64,000 bases of DNA from positions 472,194 through 536,193 of the forward strand of contig NZ_NJAG01000007.1 in assembly GCF_002872335.1 (NCBI RefSeq). The letters run 5' to 3'. This DNA comes from Siphonobacter sp. BAB-5405 (GTDB taxonomy: Bacteria > Bacteroidota > Bacteroidia > Cytophagales > Spirosomataceae). The notes under the pieces were generated by a model, which saw nothing but the letters and a program-made list of their open reading frames with translations, did not search any database and was not told where the DNA came from. Both the position numbers and the translations under genes were made by a program. Every line of letters begins with the position of its first letter. Positions within the stretch are counted from its first letter, which is position 1. Shown here in pieces: positions 1 to 8,819 of the stretch.

Positions 1-105
1 ATGCTTTTCAGCAATGAACGCAACCCGGGTCATAAAGGCAAAGGCCTCAGAAAAATCGTTGAATTCGAAGCTTCGTTGCAGCTGATTTTCTTTTTCTTCC
101 CACAT
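1..105 (-). CDS. 4a-hydroxytetrahydrobiopterin dehydratase (partial, N-terminal part only)
   Basis: Reading the minus strand from ATG at 105 gives 35 codons that run off the left edge: [18 protein letters not shown] then [17 protein letters not shown]. The L-x-R-x-F-x-F-x-D-F start and the [11 protein letters not shown] helix are the hallmark N-terminus of the pterin-4a-carbinolamine dehydratase (PCD/DCoH) family. That enzyme recycles the pterin cofactor after aromatic amino acid hydroxylation. The catalytic His-His-Pro motif, expected straight after the last visible residue, lies outside the window. An exact -7 element sits 22 bases upstream. Confidence 0.8.
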   Translation of the reverse strand, partial: MWEEKENQLQRSFEFNDFSEAFAFMTRVAFIAEKH

Positions 106-126
106 GATTGACAAGTGATTTTAGGA

Positions 127-134
127 CAAACATA
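127..134 (-). promoter_or_regulatory. Bacteroidota -7 element for the pterin dehydratase gene
   Basis: The minus strand reads TATGTTTG, an exact match to the Bacteroidota consensus TAnnTTTG, 22 bases before the ATG at 105. No TTTG at the ideal -33 distance is visible, so this is a candidate only. Confidence 0.35.
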
Positions 135-198
135 CAGGCTCCCGACCGGGCTTTCCCAGCAAGGTGGCCTAATTTTTTAGACAGTCTGTTTCAGAAAA

Positions 199-206
199 TA
201 CATTTG
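199..206 (+). promoter_or_regulatory. Bacteroidota -7 element for the small conserved gene at 264
   Basis: TACATTTG matches TAnnTTTG exactly and lies 57 bases before ATG 264. A T-rich tract (173-178) occupies the -33 position without a clean TTTG. With the element at 127-134 it suggests two divergent promoters in this intergenic stretch. Confidence 0.35.
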
Positions 207-263
207 CCAACCATCAACGCTTGAGTCAAAAGACGATCTGTAACCCTTTAAACTGTCAGTACC

Positions 264-599
264 ATGGATGAATACACCACCGAAACCGAGGCAATCAACG
301 CATTAGCAGCCAAGGGTTATACGGAAAGCTTCAGTATTGAAAATGGAGCCCTGAACTATGCGTCATTAGGGATGGTTCTGCACCCCGAAGATTTTGAAGT
401 CGTAGAAGCGTACCGTTTTGAAGGCATTACCGATCCAGGTGATATGTCAGCGGTATACGCGATTGAATCAAAAGATGGCAAAAAAGGTGTACTGGTCATG
501 GCTTACGGTCCTTACTCAGAACCCCTTTCCGCCGATTTGATTCAAAAACTGGACATGCGAAAAGGAGCTCTGGGCGGCAGTGATGCCATTGGTCAATAA
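264..599 (+). CDS. small conserved Bacteroidota protein (often mislabelled phosphoribosylpyrophosphate synthetase)
   Basis: This 111-aa soluble protein has the signature of a small family widespread in Bacteroidota: an N-terminal T-x-A-I-N-x-L-x-x-K-G-Y-T segment, a central LHPEDFEV, then YRFEG and a C-terminal Y-A-I-x-S-K-D-G-x-K-G-V-L. Database entries for this family often carry the name phosphoribosylpyrophosphate synthetase, but at this length it cannot be that enzyme and no PRPP-synthetase motif is present. Its function is unknown. It has its own candidate promoter and ends in a strong bidirectional terminator, so it appears monocistronic. Confidence 0.75.
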   Translation: MDEYTTETEAINALAAKGYTESFSIENGALNYASLGMVLHPEDFEVVEAYRFEGITDPGDMSAVYAIESKDGKKGVLVMAYGPYSEPLSADLIQKLDMRKGALGGSDAIGQ

Positions 600-619
600 T
601 GACACCGTGCATATAAACG

Positions 620-650
620 AAAAAGGAGCCTCATGAGGCTCCTTTTTTTG
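620..650. terminator. bidirectional intrinsic terminator
   Basis: A perfect stem GGAGCCTCATGAGGCTCC is flanked by A and T runs. It serves the converging genes on both sides. Confidence 0.85.
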
Positions 651-665
651 TTGCATAGCCTGGGG

Positions 666-1940
666 CTAAACGGGTAATTTTTCGGAGGAATGTAATTTCC
701 GTAAATCCAGCTCTCCTTCCCATTTGGATACGACAGCCGTAGCCACGGCATTCCCAATCACGGAAGTAGCGGAGCGTCCCATATCCAGAATCTGATCGAT
801 TCCCAGCAGTAAGGCCAGCCCTTCGATGGGCAGGTCGAACATGGTCATGGTCCCGGCAATGATGACCAGCGAAGCACGGGGAACGCCCGCAATTCCTTTA
901 CTACTCAACATCAAAGTAGCCAGCATGGTCAGCTGTTGGGCCGTAGACAGGTCCTTTCCGTAAGCCTGAGCGATGAAGGCCGTCGCAAAGGTCATGTACA
1001 TCATCGAACCGTCGAGATTGAAAGAATAGCCCAGCGGCAGTACGAAGCTGATGATCTTTTCTGAACAACCGTATTTCTTCAACGCCTCAATGGTTTGCGG
1101 CATGGAAGCCTCGGAACTTGCTGTACTGAACGTCAGCAGAGCTGGATCTTTGATCAGACCTAAAAGCTTAAAATACGGGATTTTATTCACCAGACAGATG
1201 ATCCAGAGCACGACGAATACGAAGAAGGCCAGTCCCAGGAAGAAACTAAAAATCAGATACGCGTATCCGGCAAAGATGCCCAGACCCTCGGTGGCTACTA
1301 CCGCAGCGATGGCCCCAAAAACGCCAAATGGTGCGAAATTCATAACGTAGGAAACAATCTTGAACATCACGTGCGACACGGCATCCAGACCTTTCACCAC
1401 GACCTTACCCGCGTCACCAATGGCAGCAGTGGCAATACCGAAGAAAATGGAAAAGACTACAATCTGCAGAATTTCATTCCCCGCCATCGACTCGATGATA
1501 CTCTGCGGAAAAATGTGGTACATGAATGATTCGAGGGAAAATTTCTTCGCTTCAATACCCGTATCGGTGCCCGTAGCCGGTAAGGGCAACTGCATTACTT
1601 TTCCGGGTTTGAGTACATTGACGACGGCCAGACCCGTCAGGAGCGAAAGTATCGTAGCAAAAAGGAAGTAACCCAACGTTTTGCCACCAATCCGGCCTAC
1701 CATTTTAAAATCGCCCAGTTTGGCAATCCCTACCACCAGCATGGAAAAAACCAGTGGTCCGATAATCATCTTAATCATCCGCAGAAAAACCTTGCTGATG
1801 ATTTGCAGGTTTTTGCTCCAGGTAGCCAGGGTTTCCTGATCGGCCGGGCTGCCCGAATCGTAGGACATATGTACAATGTATCCCACGAGAACGCCTAACA
1901 CTAAACCGATAAAAATTCGCCAGGTAATGGAAAGTTTCAT
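666..1940 (-). CDS. dicarboxylate/amino acid:cation symporter (DAACS family)
   Basis: This 424-aa inner-membrane protein belongs to the glutamate/C4-dicarboxylate:Na+ or H+ symporter family (GltP/DctA type). The family marks are visible: the serine-rich re-entrant loop STASSEASMP, the NLDGSMMYM unwound helix of the substrate and Na+ site, the second hairpin SSKGIAGVPRAS, and the late DMGRSATSVIGNA helix that contacts substrate carboxylates. Length and the eight-helix plus two-hairpin pattern are normal for the family. The DMGRS arginine suggests an acidic substrate; whether glutamate/aspartate or succinate-type acids is not decidable. It is monocistronic and converges on the terminator at 620-650. 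Confidence 0.92.
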   Translation of the reverse strand: MKLSITWRIFIGLVLGVLVGYIVHMSYDSGSPADQETLATWSKNLQIISKVFLRMIKMIIGPLVFSMLVVGIAKLGDFKMVGRIGGKTLGYFLFATILSLLTGLAVVNVLKPGKVMQLPLPATGTDTGIEAKKFSLESFMYHIFPQSIIESMAGNEILQIVVFSIFFGIATAAIGDAGKVVVKGLDAVSHVMFKIVSYVMNFAPFGVFGAIAAVVATEGLGIFAGYAYLIFSFFLGLAFFVFVVLWIICLVNKIPYFKLLGLIKDPALLTFSTASSEASMPQTIEALKKYGCSEKIISFVLPLGYSFNLDGSMMYMTFATAFIAQAYGKDLSTAQQLTMLATLMLSSKGIAGVPRASLVIIAGTMTMFDLPIEGLALLLGIDQILDMGRSATSVIGNAVATAVVSKWEGELDLRKLHSSEKLPV

Positions 1941-2168
1941 AAAGAAAATTCAGGTAAAACAACGATGGAGTCTTCGCCCACTGGGTAAAGATAGCGGGTC
2001 CGACAGCCAGAATTTATCACAGTAAACGGGTATTTTTCGCAAAAAGTACAAAAAAACTCGTCAAACGAAAGCCCTTTTTAGACCAATTCGTTTGAAAGTT
2101 ACCCGCTTTCTCGTAGAATTGAGACTTGATTTCAGTCCACTTTCTTCACTGCCCTTATTTACTGTTGT

Positions 2169-2612
2169 ATGCCTGCAAAACTACCACTGGAAGCTCAGTT
2201 GGAAGGTTTCTTTTTACGAACCCTGCCGACCATTCCCTTCAACGTTAAGGAAATTTTCGTACAGATCATGCCTTGGCTGGCCCTGATCAATGGGATACTG
2301 GGGCTGGCTTCGGTCATTCCCGCTTATCAGAACTCGTTTGCCCGTTCCTATGGGATGACCTCATCCGTATACCTCGATGTGATTGGAAACATCATCGAGT
2401 CGATCCTGATGCTCTTGGCATTTAGTCCACTGCGTATAAATCGCCGCAAAGGCTGGAATTATCTGTACTTCTCTGTACTGGTTGCCGTTATTTTTAATGT
2501 TCTGTCAGCCTTACTTAATATGCCCTGGGGTACGGGCGGACTCATTTTTGCCCTCATTTTCGCGGCCGTTGAACTCTGGATTCTCTTTCAGATTCGCGAA
2601 CGCTATTATTAA
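2169..2612 (+). CDS. small integral membrane protein of unknown function
   Basis: This 147-aa protein has about four hydrophobic segments (near residues 35-52, 72-90, 101-118 and 122-140) separated by short loops, one of them basic (RINRRKG). I recognise no catalytic motif. The start at 2169 gives MPAKLPLEAQ; a longer out-of-frame ORF here is a shadow. A strong terminator follows at 2634, so it is transcriptionally separate from the ABC genes downstream. Confidence 0.7.
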   Translation: MPAKLPLEAQLEGFFLRTLPTIPFNVKEIFVQIMPWLALINGILGLASVIPAYQNSFARSYGMTSSVYLDVIGNIIESILMLLAFSPLRINRRKGWNYLYFSVLVAVIFNVLSALLNMPWGTGGLIFALIFAAVELWILFQIRERYY

Positions 2613-2633
2613 TTACTCGCCTGTGTGCGTACG

Positions 2634-2677
2634 AAATCAGCCCCTGCTCACGTGGATTCAGGGGCTGATTTGTGTTT
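2634..2677 (+). terminator. intrinsic terminator
   Basis: A 13-bp stem (AAATCAGCCCCTG with its complement at 2659-2671) is followed by a T-rich run. Confidence 0.75.
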
Positions 2678-2818
2678 TATGCCGTTTGTGTAGTTTCTCG
2701 CAGCGAACCTTTTGCAATCGTGCAGTTTTGTAAGTATCCTTTGACCATCCACAACGTTCCCTTGGGAATTGTATATTTTACATTCATTTCTCCGCTTGTC
2801 CATCAACTTACGATCCGA

Positions 2819-3748
2819 ATGAGTCAACCCTTACTCGAAGCCCGTCATGTGGTAAAACGTTACGCGAACCACACGGCTCTTAACGATGTATCGCTTTCCA
2901 TCCCACAAGGCTGCATTTTTGGTTTACTGGGTCCAAACGGGGCCGGAAAAACGTCACTCATCCGTATCATCAATCAGATTACTGCTCCCGATGAAGGTGA
3001 AATTTTGCTGCACGGCGAACATCTGCAACCCAAACACATTGCCGACATTGGCTACCTGCCCGAAGAACGCGGTCTGTACAAGAAAATGAAAGTGGGTGAT
3101 CAGTTGATTTACCTGGCCCGCCTGAAAGGTCTTTCGCAACGCGAAGCCACGGAACGACTCAAGCAATGGTTCATCAAGTTCGACATTCGCGACTGGTGGG
3201 ATAAAAAGGTGGAAGATCTCTCGAAAGGCATGGCTCAGAAATGTCAGTTCATTGCTACCATCGTCCACGACCCAAAGTTGATTATCCTCGATGAACCTTT
3301 TTCGGGCTTCGATCCGATCAACGCCAACCTGCTCAAAGACGAAATTCTGGAACTAAAAGCGAAGGGGGCTACCATCATCTTCTCCACGCACCGCATGGAA
3401 TCCGTGGAGGAATTGTGCGATCAGATTGCTCTGATCAACCGTTCGCAGGTCGTGCTGAAGGGTGACAAACGAGCCATTAAGCGGCAATTCATGGATCAGA
3501 CCTACACACTTGAGTACCTGGGTTCTCTGGCACTATCGGAGCATTACGAGCTAATCTCGTCAACGGAAGTGGAGCCGGGCGTATACCGCTCACAGGTTCG
3601 TATCTTGCCGGGAGGACACGTCAACGACTTACTCACCCAGTTGATTGCTCAGGTAGAACTCAAGCAATTCAGTGAGCATGTGCCTTCGTTCAATGACATT
3701 TTTATTCAAGTCGTGGGTGAAACGCCAACCCAAGCCTTAATTCCTTAA
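2819..3748 (+). CDS. ABC-2 type exporter, ATP-binding subunit
   Basis: This is the nucleotide-binding subunit (309 aa) of an ABC-2 exporter of the NatA type. Walker A is GPNGAGKT (residues 38-45), the signature LSKGMAQ is near residue 138, and Walker B is LIILDEP followed by FSGFDP and the H-loop STHR. The C-terminal quarter has the DUF4162-like tail typical of this subfamily. An upstream in-frame ATG at 2672 would add 49 residues that do not resemble the family, so ATG 2819 (MSQPLLEARHVVKRY) is preferred. The permease gene starts 14 bases after the stop, so the two form an operon. Substrate unknown; Na+ or a small molecule is plausible. Confidence 0.9.
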   Translation: MSQPLLEARHVVKRYANHTALNDVSLSIPQGCIFGLLGPNGAGKTSLIRIINQITAPDEGEILLHGEHLQPKHIADIGYLPEERGLYKKMKVGDQLIYLARLKGLSQREATERLKQWFIKFDIRDWWDKKVEDLSKGMAQKCQFIATIVHDPKLIILDEPFSGFDPINANLLKDEILELKAKGATIIFSTHRMESVEELCDQIALINRSQVVLKGDKRAIKRQFMDQTYTLEYLGSLALSEHYELISSTEVEPGVYRSQVRILPGGHVNDLLTQLIAQVELKQFSEHVPSFNDIFIQVVGETPTQALIP

Positions 3749-3762
3749 CCGATCCTGTTATT

Positions 3763-5094
3763 ATGAATAAGATTTTATTAATCCTCCAGCGAGAATACCT
3801 GACCCGGGTTCGGAAAAAATCCTTCTGGATTACAACGCTACTTACCCCCATTCTGATTACGGCCATCTACGCCATTCCGGCCCTCTTGTTTTTTGCGGGT
3901 AGCGACCAAAAGACTGTTGAAATTATTGATGAATCAGGACTGTTTCAGCAACGCTTCAAAAACGGAAAAGACTACCAGTTTGCTTTCAAAAAAACGCCCC
4001 TTACCAAAGCCAAAACCGATTTAAAAAGCAGCAAGGTAGCTGCCTTGGTATTCATTCCCCGCGACATCATTGATCATCCGAATGGCTTGCAGATTTTCTC
4101 CGAAAAGAACGTAAGTCTGAGTCTGGAGAACGATATCGAAAGCATTGTACAAAACGAAGTACGGAACCAGCGGCTCAAGCGGGCGGGTATTGACACCCAA
4201 GTCATTGAAGACAACCGGGTAAATGTCAACGCCGAAACCTATAGTCTGGAAGAAGGGGAAGAAAAATCCAGTCATGCGGGCGTAGCTATGGGTTTGGGCT
4301 ATGTCGTATCCATCCTGCTGTATTTCATTGTCTTCATTTCAGGATCGCAGGTAATGAATGGGGTCATCGAAGAAAAGAGCAACCGGATTGTGGAAGTGAT
4401 TGTCTCTTCGGTACGTCCTTCGGAACTCATGCTCGGGAAAATCCTGGGTGTGGGACTGGTCGGCTTAACGCAATTTTTACTATGGATTGTACTCACGGTT
4501 TCGATTTCGAGCGTAACCTCTACCCTGCTTAAATCCAAACTGGAAGCGAAAGCGAAAACCGAACTCAGCAGCAAGGCTAGTCAGCAGCAGGTCGAAGCCG
4601 CCGTCAAGCAAATGAGCGAAGCCGGGCCGGGCTCGAAAGTGATGGGCCTCATGGATTCCATGGGTACCCTGCCCTGGGTAAAAATTCTGAGTCTGTTTTT
4701 ATTCTATTACCTGGGGGGCTATTTGTTCTATAGCTCGCTGTTTGCGGCCGTCGGTTCGGCCGTCGAGAGTCCGCAGGAAGGGCAGCAACTCATTTTCCCG
4801 GTTACCATTCCGCTCATCATCAGTATGATGCTCATGAACTTTGTCGTGAATGAGCCCGATAGTAAAGTAGCTTTCTGGGCGTCCATTATTCCCTTTACCT
4901 CACCCATCAACATGATGGCCCGCGTACCGTTTGGGGTGGAATGGTGGGAATTAGGCCTGTCGATGGTCTTACTAGTCGTTGGCTTTGTGTTTACCACCTG
5001 GCTGGCTTCGCGTATTTACCGGGTGGGTATTCTGATGTATGGGAAAAAAGTAACCCTGAAGGAGCTATCGAAATGGGTGTTTTATAAAGCTTAA
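3763..5094 (+). CDS. ABC-2 type exporter, permease subunit
   Basis: This 443-aa permease (NatB/ABC2_membrane_3 type) starts with the cytosolic segment LQREYLTRVRKKSFW and a first membrane helix (about residues 22-45). A large extracytoplasmic domain follows (about 47-170), then five more helices beginning near residue 180. The motif GVIEEKSNRIVEVI-x-SSVRP between helices is the conserved elbow of this family. It pairs with the ATPase just upstream. A coiled, Ala/Lys/Glu-rich stretch at about 255-295 forms an extra loop. Confidence 0.88.
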   Translation: MNKILLILQREYLTRVRKKSFWITTLLTPILITAIYAIPALLFFAGSDQKTVEIIDESGLFQQRFKNGKDYQFAFKKTPLTKAKTDLKSSKVAALVFIPRDIIDHPNGLQIFSEKNVSLSLENDIESIVQNEVRNQRLKRAGIDTQVIEDNRVNVNAETYSLEEGEEKSSHAGVAMGLGYVVSILLYFIVFISGSQVMNGVIEEKSNRIVEVIVSSVRPSELMLGKILGVGLVGLTQFLLWIVLTVSISSVTSTLLKSKLEAKAKTELSSKASQQQVEAAVKQMSEAGPGSKVMGLMDSMGTLPWVKILSLFLFYYLGGYLFYSSLFAAVGSAVESPQEGQQLIFPVTIPLIISMMLMNFVVNEPDSKVAFWASIIPFTSPINMMARVPFGVEWWELGLSMVLLVVGFVFTTWLASRIYRVGILMYGKKVTLKELSKWVFYKA

Positions 5095-5449
5095 ACTGGT
5101 CTGCTTGGTGGGTCTTTCGTTCGTTATCTGAGGTTGTTACAGATGAATCTTTGACAATCCATCCGTCAAAGCGGTTAGCTAAGATCATCCTCATACAGGT
5201 ACGAAATGTGCGTTTTCAATAAATATCTTTTTCGAAAAGGCTAAAGCCTGAAAAAGAATCCTAGCGGGTAAGGTCTTTACACTCTGCTGGTTACTGACCC
5301 GCAAATGTCGGTATAAACCTTACTTCTCAAGGGAGCTTAACAGATTTTAACGCCTCCTGCCCCCTGGGTCGGAGGCTTTTTGCTATTTTTGGCTGATCTT
5401 TTCCCTACAACCATCACCCGAATTAGATTATTTAGCATAAAACTACTTC
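5095..5449. other. intergenic region, 355 bp
   Basis: No convincing gene is present. It holds a terminator at 5352-5381 and, overlapping its end, TATTTTTG at 5384-5391, an exact TAnnTTTG match 58 bases before ATG 5450 that may be the promoter of the DUF2723 gene. No -33 TTTG is visible at the ideal spacing. Confidence 0.4.
5352..5381 (+). terminator. intrinsic terminator
   Basis: The stem GCCTCC (5352-5357) / GGAGGC (5371-5376) is followed by TTTTT. It probably ends the ABC exporter transcript, although it lies about 260 bases past the stop. Confidence 0.6.
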
Positions 5450-8400
5450 ATGAAAAATTTCCAGCGGATCAATAACCTACTGGGTTGGAGTGTCTTCGCC
5501 ATTGCTTTATTCACCTACGCTATGACCGTCGAAGAGACGGCCAGTTTCTGGGATTGTGGTGAGTTCATTGCCTGTGCATTCAAATTACAAGTCCCGCACC
5601 CACCGGGAGCCCCCATCTTTTTGCTGATTGGCCGGATGTTCTCGCTGCTGGCCGGTAGCGATGTAACCCGGGTCGCCTACTGGGTAAACATGATGTCCGT
5701 ACTGGCGAGTGCCTTTACGATTCTGTTCATGTTCTGGACGTTAACGATGCTGGGACGCAAAATCGTAGCGAAGTCGGCGGATACTCTTACGCTTGGCGAG
5801 TCTATTGGTGTACTGGGTGCCGGATTAGTCGGTTCATTGATTTATACCTTTAGCGATACGTTCTGGTTTTCCGCCGTGGAGGCCGAGGTATATGCCATGT
5901 CATCGTTCTTTACTGCTTTGGTATTCTGGGCGATGTATCGCTGGGAACTTATTGAAGATGAATCAAAAGCCAATCGCTGGATCATTTTAATTGCCTATCT
6001 GACGGGTCTTTCCATCGGTATTCACTTGCTGAACCTGGTAACCTTGCCCGCTCTGGCTTTGATCTACTATTTTAAAAAGAAGCAGAATCCGACGCTTATC
6101 GGCGGTATTGTGGCCTTGATCATTGGCGTAGTCATCCTGGGAATCATTAACGCCGGTATCATTCCGGGTATTCCCGCCATGGCCTTTTCGATCGAAAAAC
6201 TCTTCGTTAACTCCTTCGGGCTGCCCTACAACTCGGGTGTTATTTTCTTCGTCATCGTGTTTTTCGGAGCCGTCATTTATGGGGTTTGGTTTGCTCAGAA
6301 AAAGAAGAATCCCGTGTTGAGTACGGCCTTGCTTTCGCTGGCTTTCGTACTGATTGGCTATCTCTCCTATACCCAGGCTCTGGTACGGGCGAACTACAAT
6401 CCGCCCATCAATGAGAACAATCCTTCGGATGCCATCAACTACCTCAGCTACCTCCGTCGCGAGCAGTACGGTAGTCGCTCGCTGACGTACGGACCGCTCT
6501 TTACGGCTCGCGTTACAGACATTCGCCGTGGCGATCCGATGTACAAAATGGAAGGGGGTCAATATAAAATTTATGACTACAAGCCCGAGTACGTTTGGGA
6601 AAAAGATCAGCAAATGGTATTGCCCCGTTTATGGTCGCAACAGCCGGGTCACGCTCAGCTGTATGCCTCAATTCTGGGCCTCCCCCGCGATCCCAGCGAT
6701 CAGTCCCGGTTCGTAAAACCCACCTTTGGACAGAACATTGGTTATATGTTCAGCCGCCAGATGGGCTTTATGTACATGCGATACTTCATGTGGAATTTCG
6801 CGGGTCGGGAAAGTGACTACGAATGGGCGGACTGGATGCCTCGTCTTAGTAATAAGGCGGCTCTGCCCGAAAGCATCAAGAATAATAAAGCTCACGATAA
6901 TTTCTATTTCCTGCCCTTAATTCTGGGGCTGCTGGGCTTCTTTATCCAGTTTACCAAACGCGAAAAAGACTGGCTTGTCGTGGCGATCAGCTTCCTCATG
7001 ACGGGTCTGGCACTAGTGGTGTTCCTGAACTCCCCCCCTACCGAGCCCCGCGAACGGGATTACATTTACGTAGGTTCGTTCTATTTCTTTGCTCTCTGGG
7101 CTGGATTAGGCGTACTGGCCTTACAGCAGTTCCTGAGCAAAGTTTCCAAGAATACAGTTACTGCCGGCGTACTCGCCAGTGTACTTTCCCTAGGTGTACC
7201 CGTGATGATGGGCACGAAGAGCTGGGACAACCACGATCGTTCGAACCGCTGGCACTCGGTAGACTTTGCCAAAAACATGCTGAGTTCCTGTGCTCCCAAT
7301 GCCATTTTGTTCACGGGTGGTGATAACGACACCTTCCCGCTCTGGTACGTACAGGAAGTGGAAGGGTTCCGCACCGACGTTCGGGTGTGTAACCTTTCGC
7401 TGCTGGGTACGGACTGGTACATTGATCAGATGAAGCGGCAGACGTACGAATCCAAACCGCTGCCGATTACACTCGAAATGGACAACTTCCGGACGGGTAT
7501 TAACGATCAGATTCCGTTTTCGGAAAACCCGAACGTGAAAGACGGTATTGACCTCCAGGAATACATTCAGCTGGTGAAACAAAACAATCCCGCAATTCAG
7601 GTGCAGACGACTTTGGGACAGATGAACGTATTACCTTCGTCCATCTTCTCGCTGAAGCTGGATACGACGAAAATTCGTCAATCCGGCCTGGTTTCCAAAG
7701 AGTTTGAATCCTTACTGCCTGGCGACCGGATGAACTGGAATTTCGGTCAGAACGACATCACGAAACCCGAACTGATTCAGCTTGACATCATTGCTCATAA
7801 TAATTTTGAACGTCCGGTATACTTCGCGTCTACGCTGGGTTCGCAGAGTTACCTGGGTCTGAAGGAATTTTTGCAACTCGAAGGATACGCCTACCGACTC
7901 ATGCCGTTCAAGGTACCCGGTGCCCGAGATGGCTTTGTTAACTCTGACATTATGTACAAAAACATGATGACGAAAATGGCCTGGCGGGAAATGAACAATC
8001 CGAACGTGTACTATGACGAAACCTATCGGGGAGCCCCGACGGTATCGGCCCGGATTGCATTCTACCGACTCGCTACGCAACTGATTCAGGAAGGTAAACT
8101 GGCTGAAGCGAAAACGGTACTGAATCGCTGCCTGGAGGCCATTCCGGATAAAGCCATTCCTTACGATCAGATTTCGGTAAGTTTCATCGGACCACTGATT
8201 TCGGTCGGCGAAAAAGCGAAAGCACTGCAAATGGCGGAACTGATCATGAAACGGTCCGACGAAAACCTGAACTACTACATTGAATCCAATGGCGACAGTC
8301 AGGATATTCGGGTCAACCTGTATCAGATGAATCTGGTTGTCCAGCAATTGCACGATGCCAAACTCGAAGCAGAGGCTAACAAATACGAAGCCATTTTCAA

Positions 8401-8455
8401 CCGTCAGTATCAACGTTTGGGCAATCGCCTCGACGATGGTAGCGGAGCTGAATAA
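5450..8455 (+). CDS. DUF2723 / GT117 protein O-mannosyltransferase-like membrane glycosyltransferase
   Basis: This 1001-aa polytopic protein begins with two helices around the acidic loop TVEETASFWDCGEFIACAFKLQVPHPPGAP. The acidic residues in that first periplasmic loop and the HPPGAP motif are the hallmark of DUF2723 (a GT-C fold, protein-O-mannosyltransferase-like family found mainly in Bacteroidota). About ten further helices span residues 60-560. The last third is soluble, contains FTGGDNDTFPLWYVQE, and ends in a helical TPR-like tail (about 850-1000). It is expected to transfer a sugar from a lipid donor to exported proteins; donor and target are unknown. Confidence 0.85.
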   Translation: MKNFQRINNLLGWSVFAIALFTYAMTVEETASFWDCGEFIACAFKLQVPHPPGAPIFLLIGRMFSLLAGSDVTRVAYWVNMMSVLASAFTILFMFWTLTMLGRKIVAKSADTLTLGESIGVLGAGLVGSLIYTFSDTFWFSAVEAEVYAMSSFFTALVFWAMYRWELIEDESKANRWIILIAYLTGLSIGIHLLNLVTLPALALIYYFKKKQNPTLIGGIVALIIGVVILGIINAGIIPGIPAMAFSIEKLFVNSFGLPYNSGVIFFVIVFFGAVIYGVWFAQKKKNPVLSTALLSLAFVLIGYLSYTQALVRANYNPPINENNPSDAINYLSYLRREQYGSRSLTYGPLFTARVTDIRRGDPMYKMEGGQYKIYDYKPEYVWEKDQQMVLPRLWSQQPGHAQLYASILGLPRDPSDQSRFVKPTFGQNIGYMFSRQMGFMYMRYFMWNFAGRESDYEWADWMPRLSNKAALPESIKNNKAHDNFYFLPLILGLLGFFIQFTKREKDWLVVAISFLMTGLALVVFLNSPPTEPRERDYIYVGSFYFFALWAGLGVLALQQFLSKVSKNTVTAGVLASVLSLGVPVMMGTKSWDNHDRSNRWHSVDFAKNMLSSCAPNAILFTGGDNDTFPLWYVQEVEGFRTDVRVCNLSLLGTDWYIDQMKRQTYESKPLPITLEMDNFRTGINDQIPFSENPNVKDGIDLQEYIQLVKQNNPAIQVQTTLGQMNVLPSSIFSLKLDTTKIRQSGLVSKEFESLLPGDRMNWNFGQNDITKPELIQLDIIAHNNFERPVYFASTLGSQSYLGLKEFLQLEGYAYRLMPFKVPGARDGFVNSDIMYKNMMTKMAWREMNNPNVYYDETYRGAPTVSARIAFYRLATQLIQEGKLAEAKTVLNRCLEAIPDKAIPYDQISVSFIGPLISVGEKAKALQMAELIMKRSDENLNYYIESNGDSQDIRVNLYQMNLVVQQLHDAKLEAEANKYEAIFNRQYQRLGNRLDDGSGAE

Positions 8456-8474
8456 TTGCTTTGTTCCCAACGAG

Positions 8475-8502
8475 AAGCCCGTCTTACAAGACGGGCTTTT
8501 TT
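8475..8502 (+). terminator. intrinsic terminator
   Basis: The perfect stem AAGCCCGTCTT / AAGACGGGCTT with a 1-3 nt loop is followed by six T. Confidence 0.85.
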
Positions 8503-8769
8503 GTGTTTTTAGCCTAGGCGAAAGGTGCCAAAAGAGGATCCTTCTCCTTATCAAACCTCAATCTAATTGCCTTCAAACCAAGTTTTTACGAAAAAGTACC
8601 CGCAAGTCCTGAACGGACCGACCCGTAAATACACTCACAATCTGGTCAAGATTTTCAAACAAGGGTTGGGAGAATGGAATTTTCTAGTTATCTTAGAATG
8701 TTCCTTAACATGAAAACCAATAGACGTACCCAACTTTAGTATAGTATCGATTCGTACACCAAAGCTTGC

Positions 8770-8800
8770 TTTGTCACGCATCAAACCGGGATTACGTTTG
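8770..8800 (+). promoter_or_regulatory. complete Bacteroidota promoter (TTTG-N19-TACGTTTG)
   Basis: TTTG at 8770-8773 and TACGTTTG at 8793-8800 match the phylum's -33/-7 consensus exactly with the standard 19-nt spacer. Transcription would begin near 8806, after the in-frame ATG at 8766. That argues for the start codon at 8820 or 8823 and a very short leader. Confidence 0.65.
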
Positions 8801-8819
8801 CCATTACACCCGTTGCCTT

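Larger units (their letters stand above)
8456..8819. other. intergenic region, 364 bp
   Basis: It contains the terminator of the upstream gene (8475-8502) and the promoter of the TPR gene (8770-8800). I see no gene or repeat in the intervening 8510-8765. Confidence 0.5.

Noticed and set aside
264..599. Annotating this protein as phosphoribosylpyrophosphate synthetase
   Set aside because: At 111 aa without PRPP-synthetase motifs the common database name is not credible.
7712..8554. 280-aa ORF opposite the DUF2723 gene
   Set aside because: It lies antisense within a well-supported gene and its translation shows no domain.
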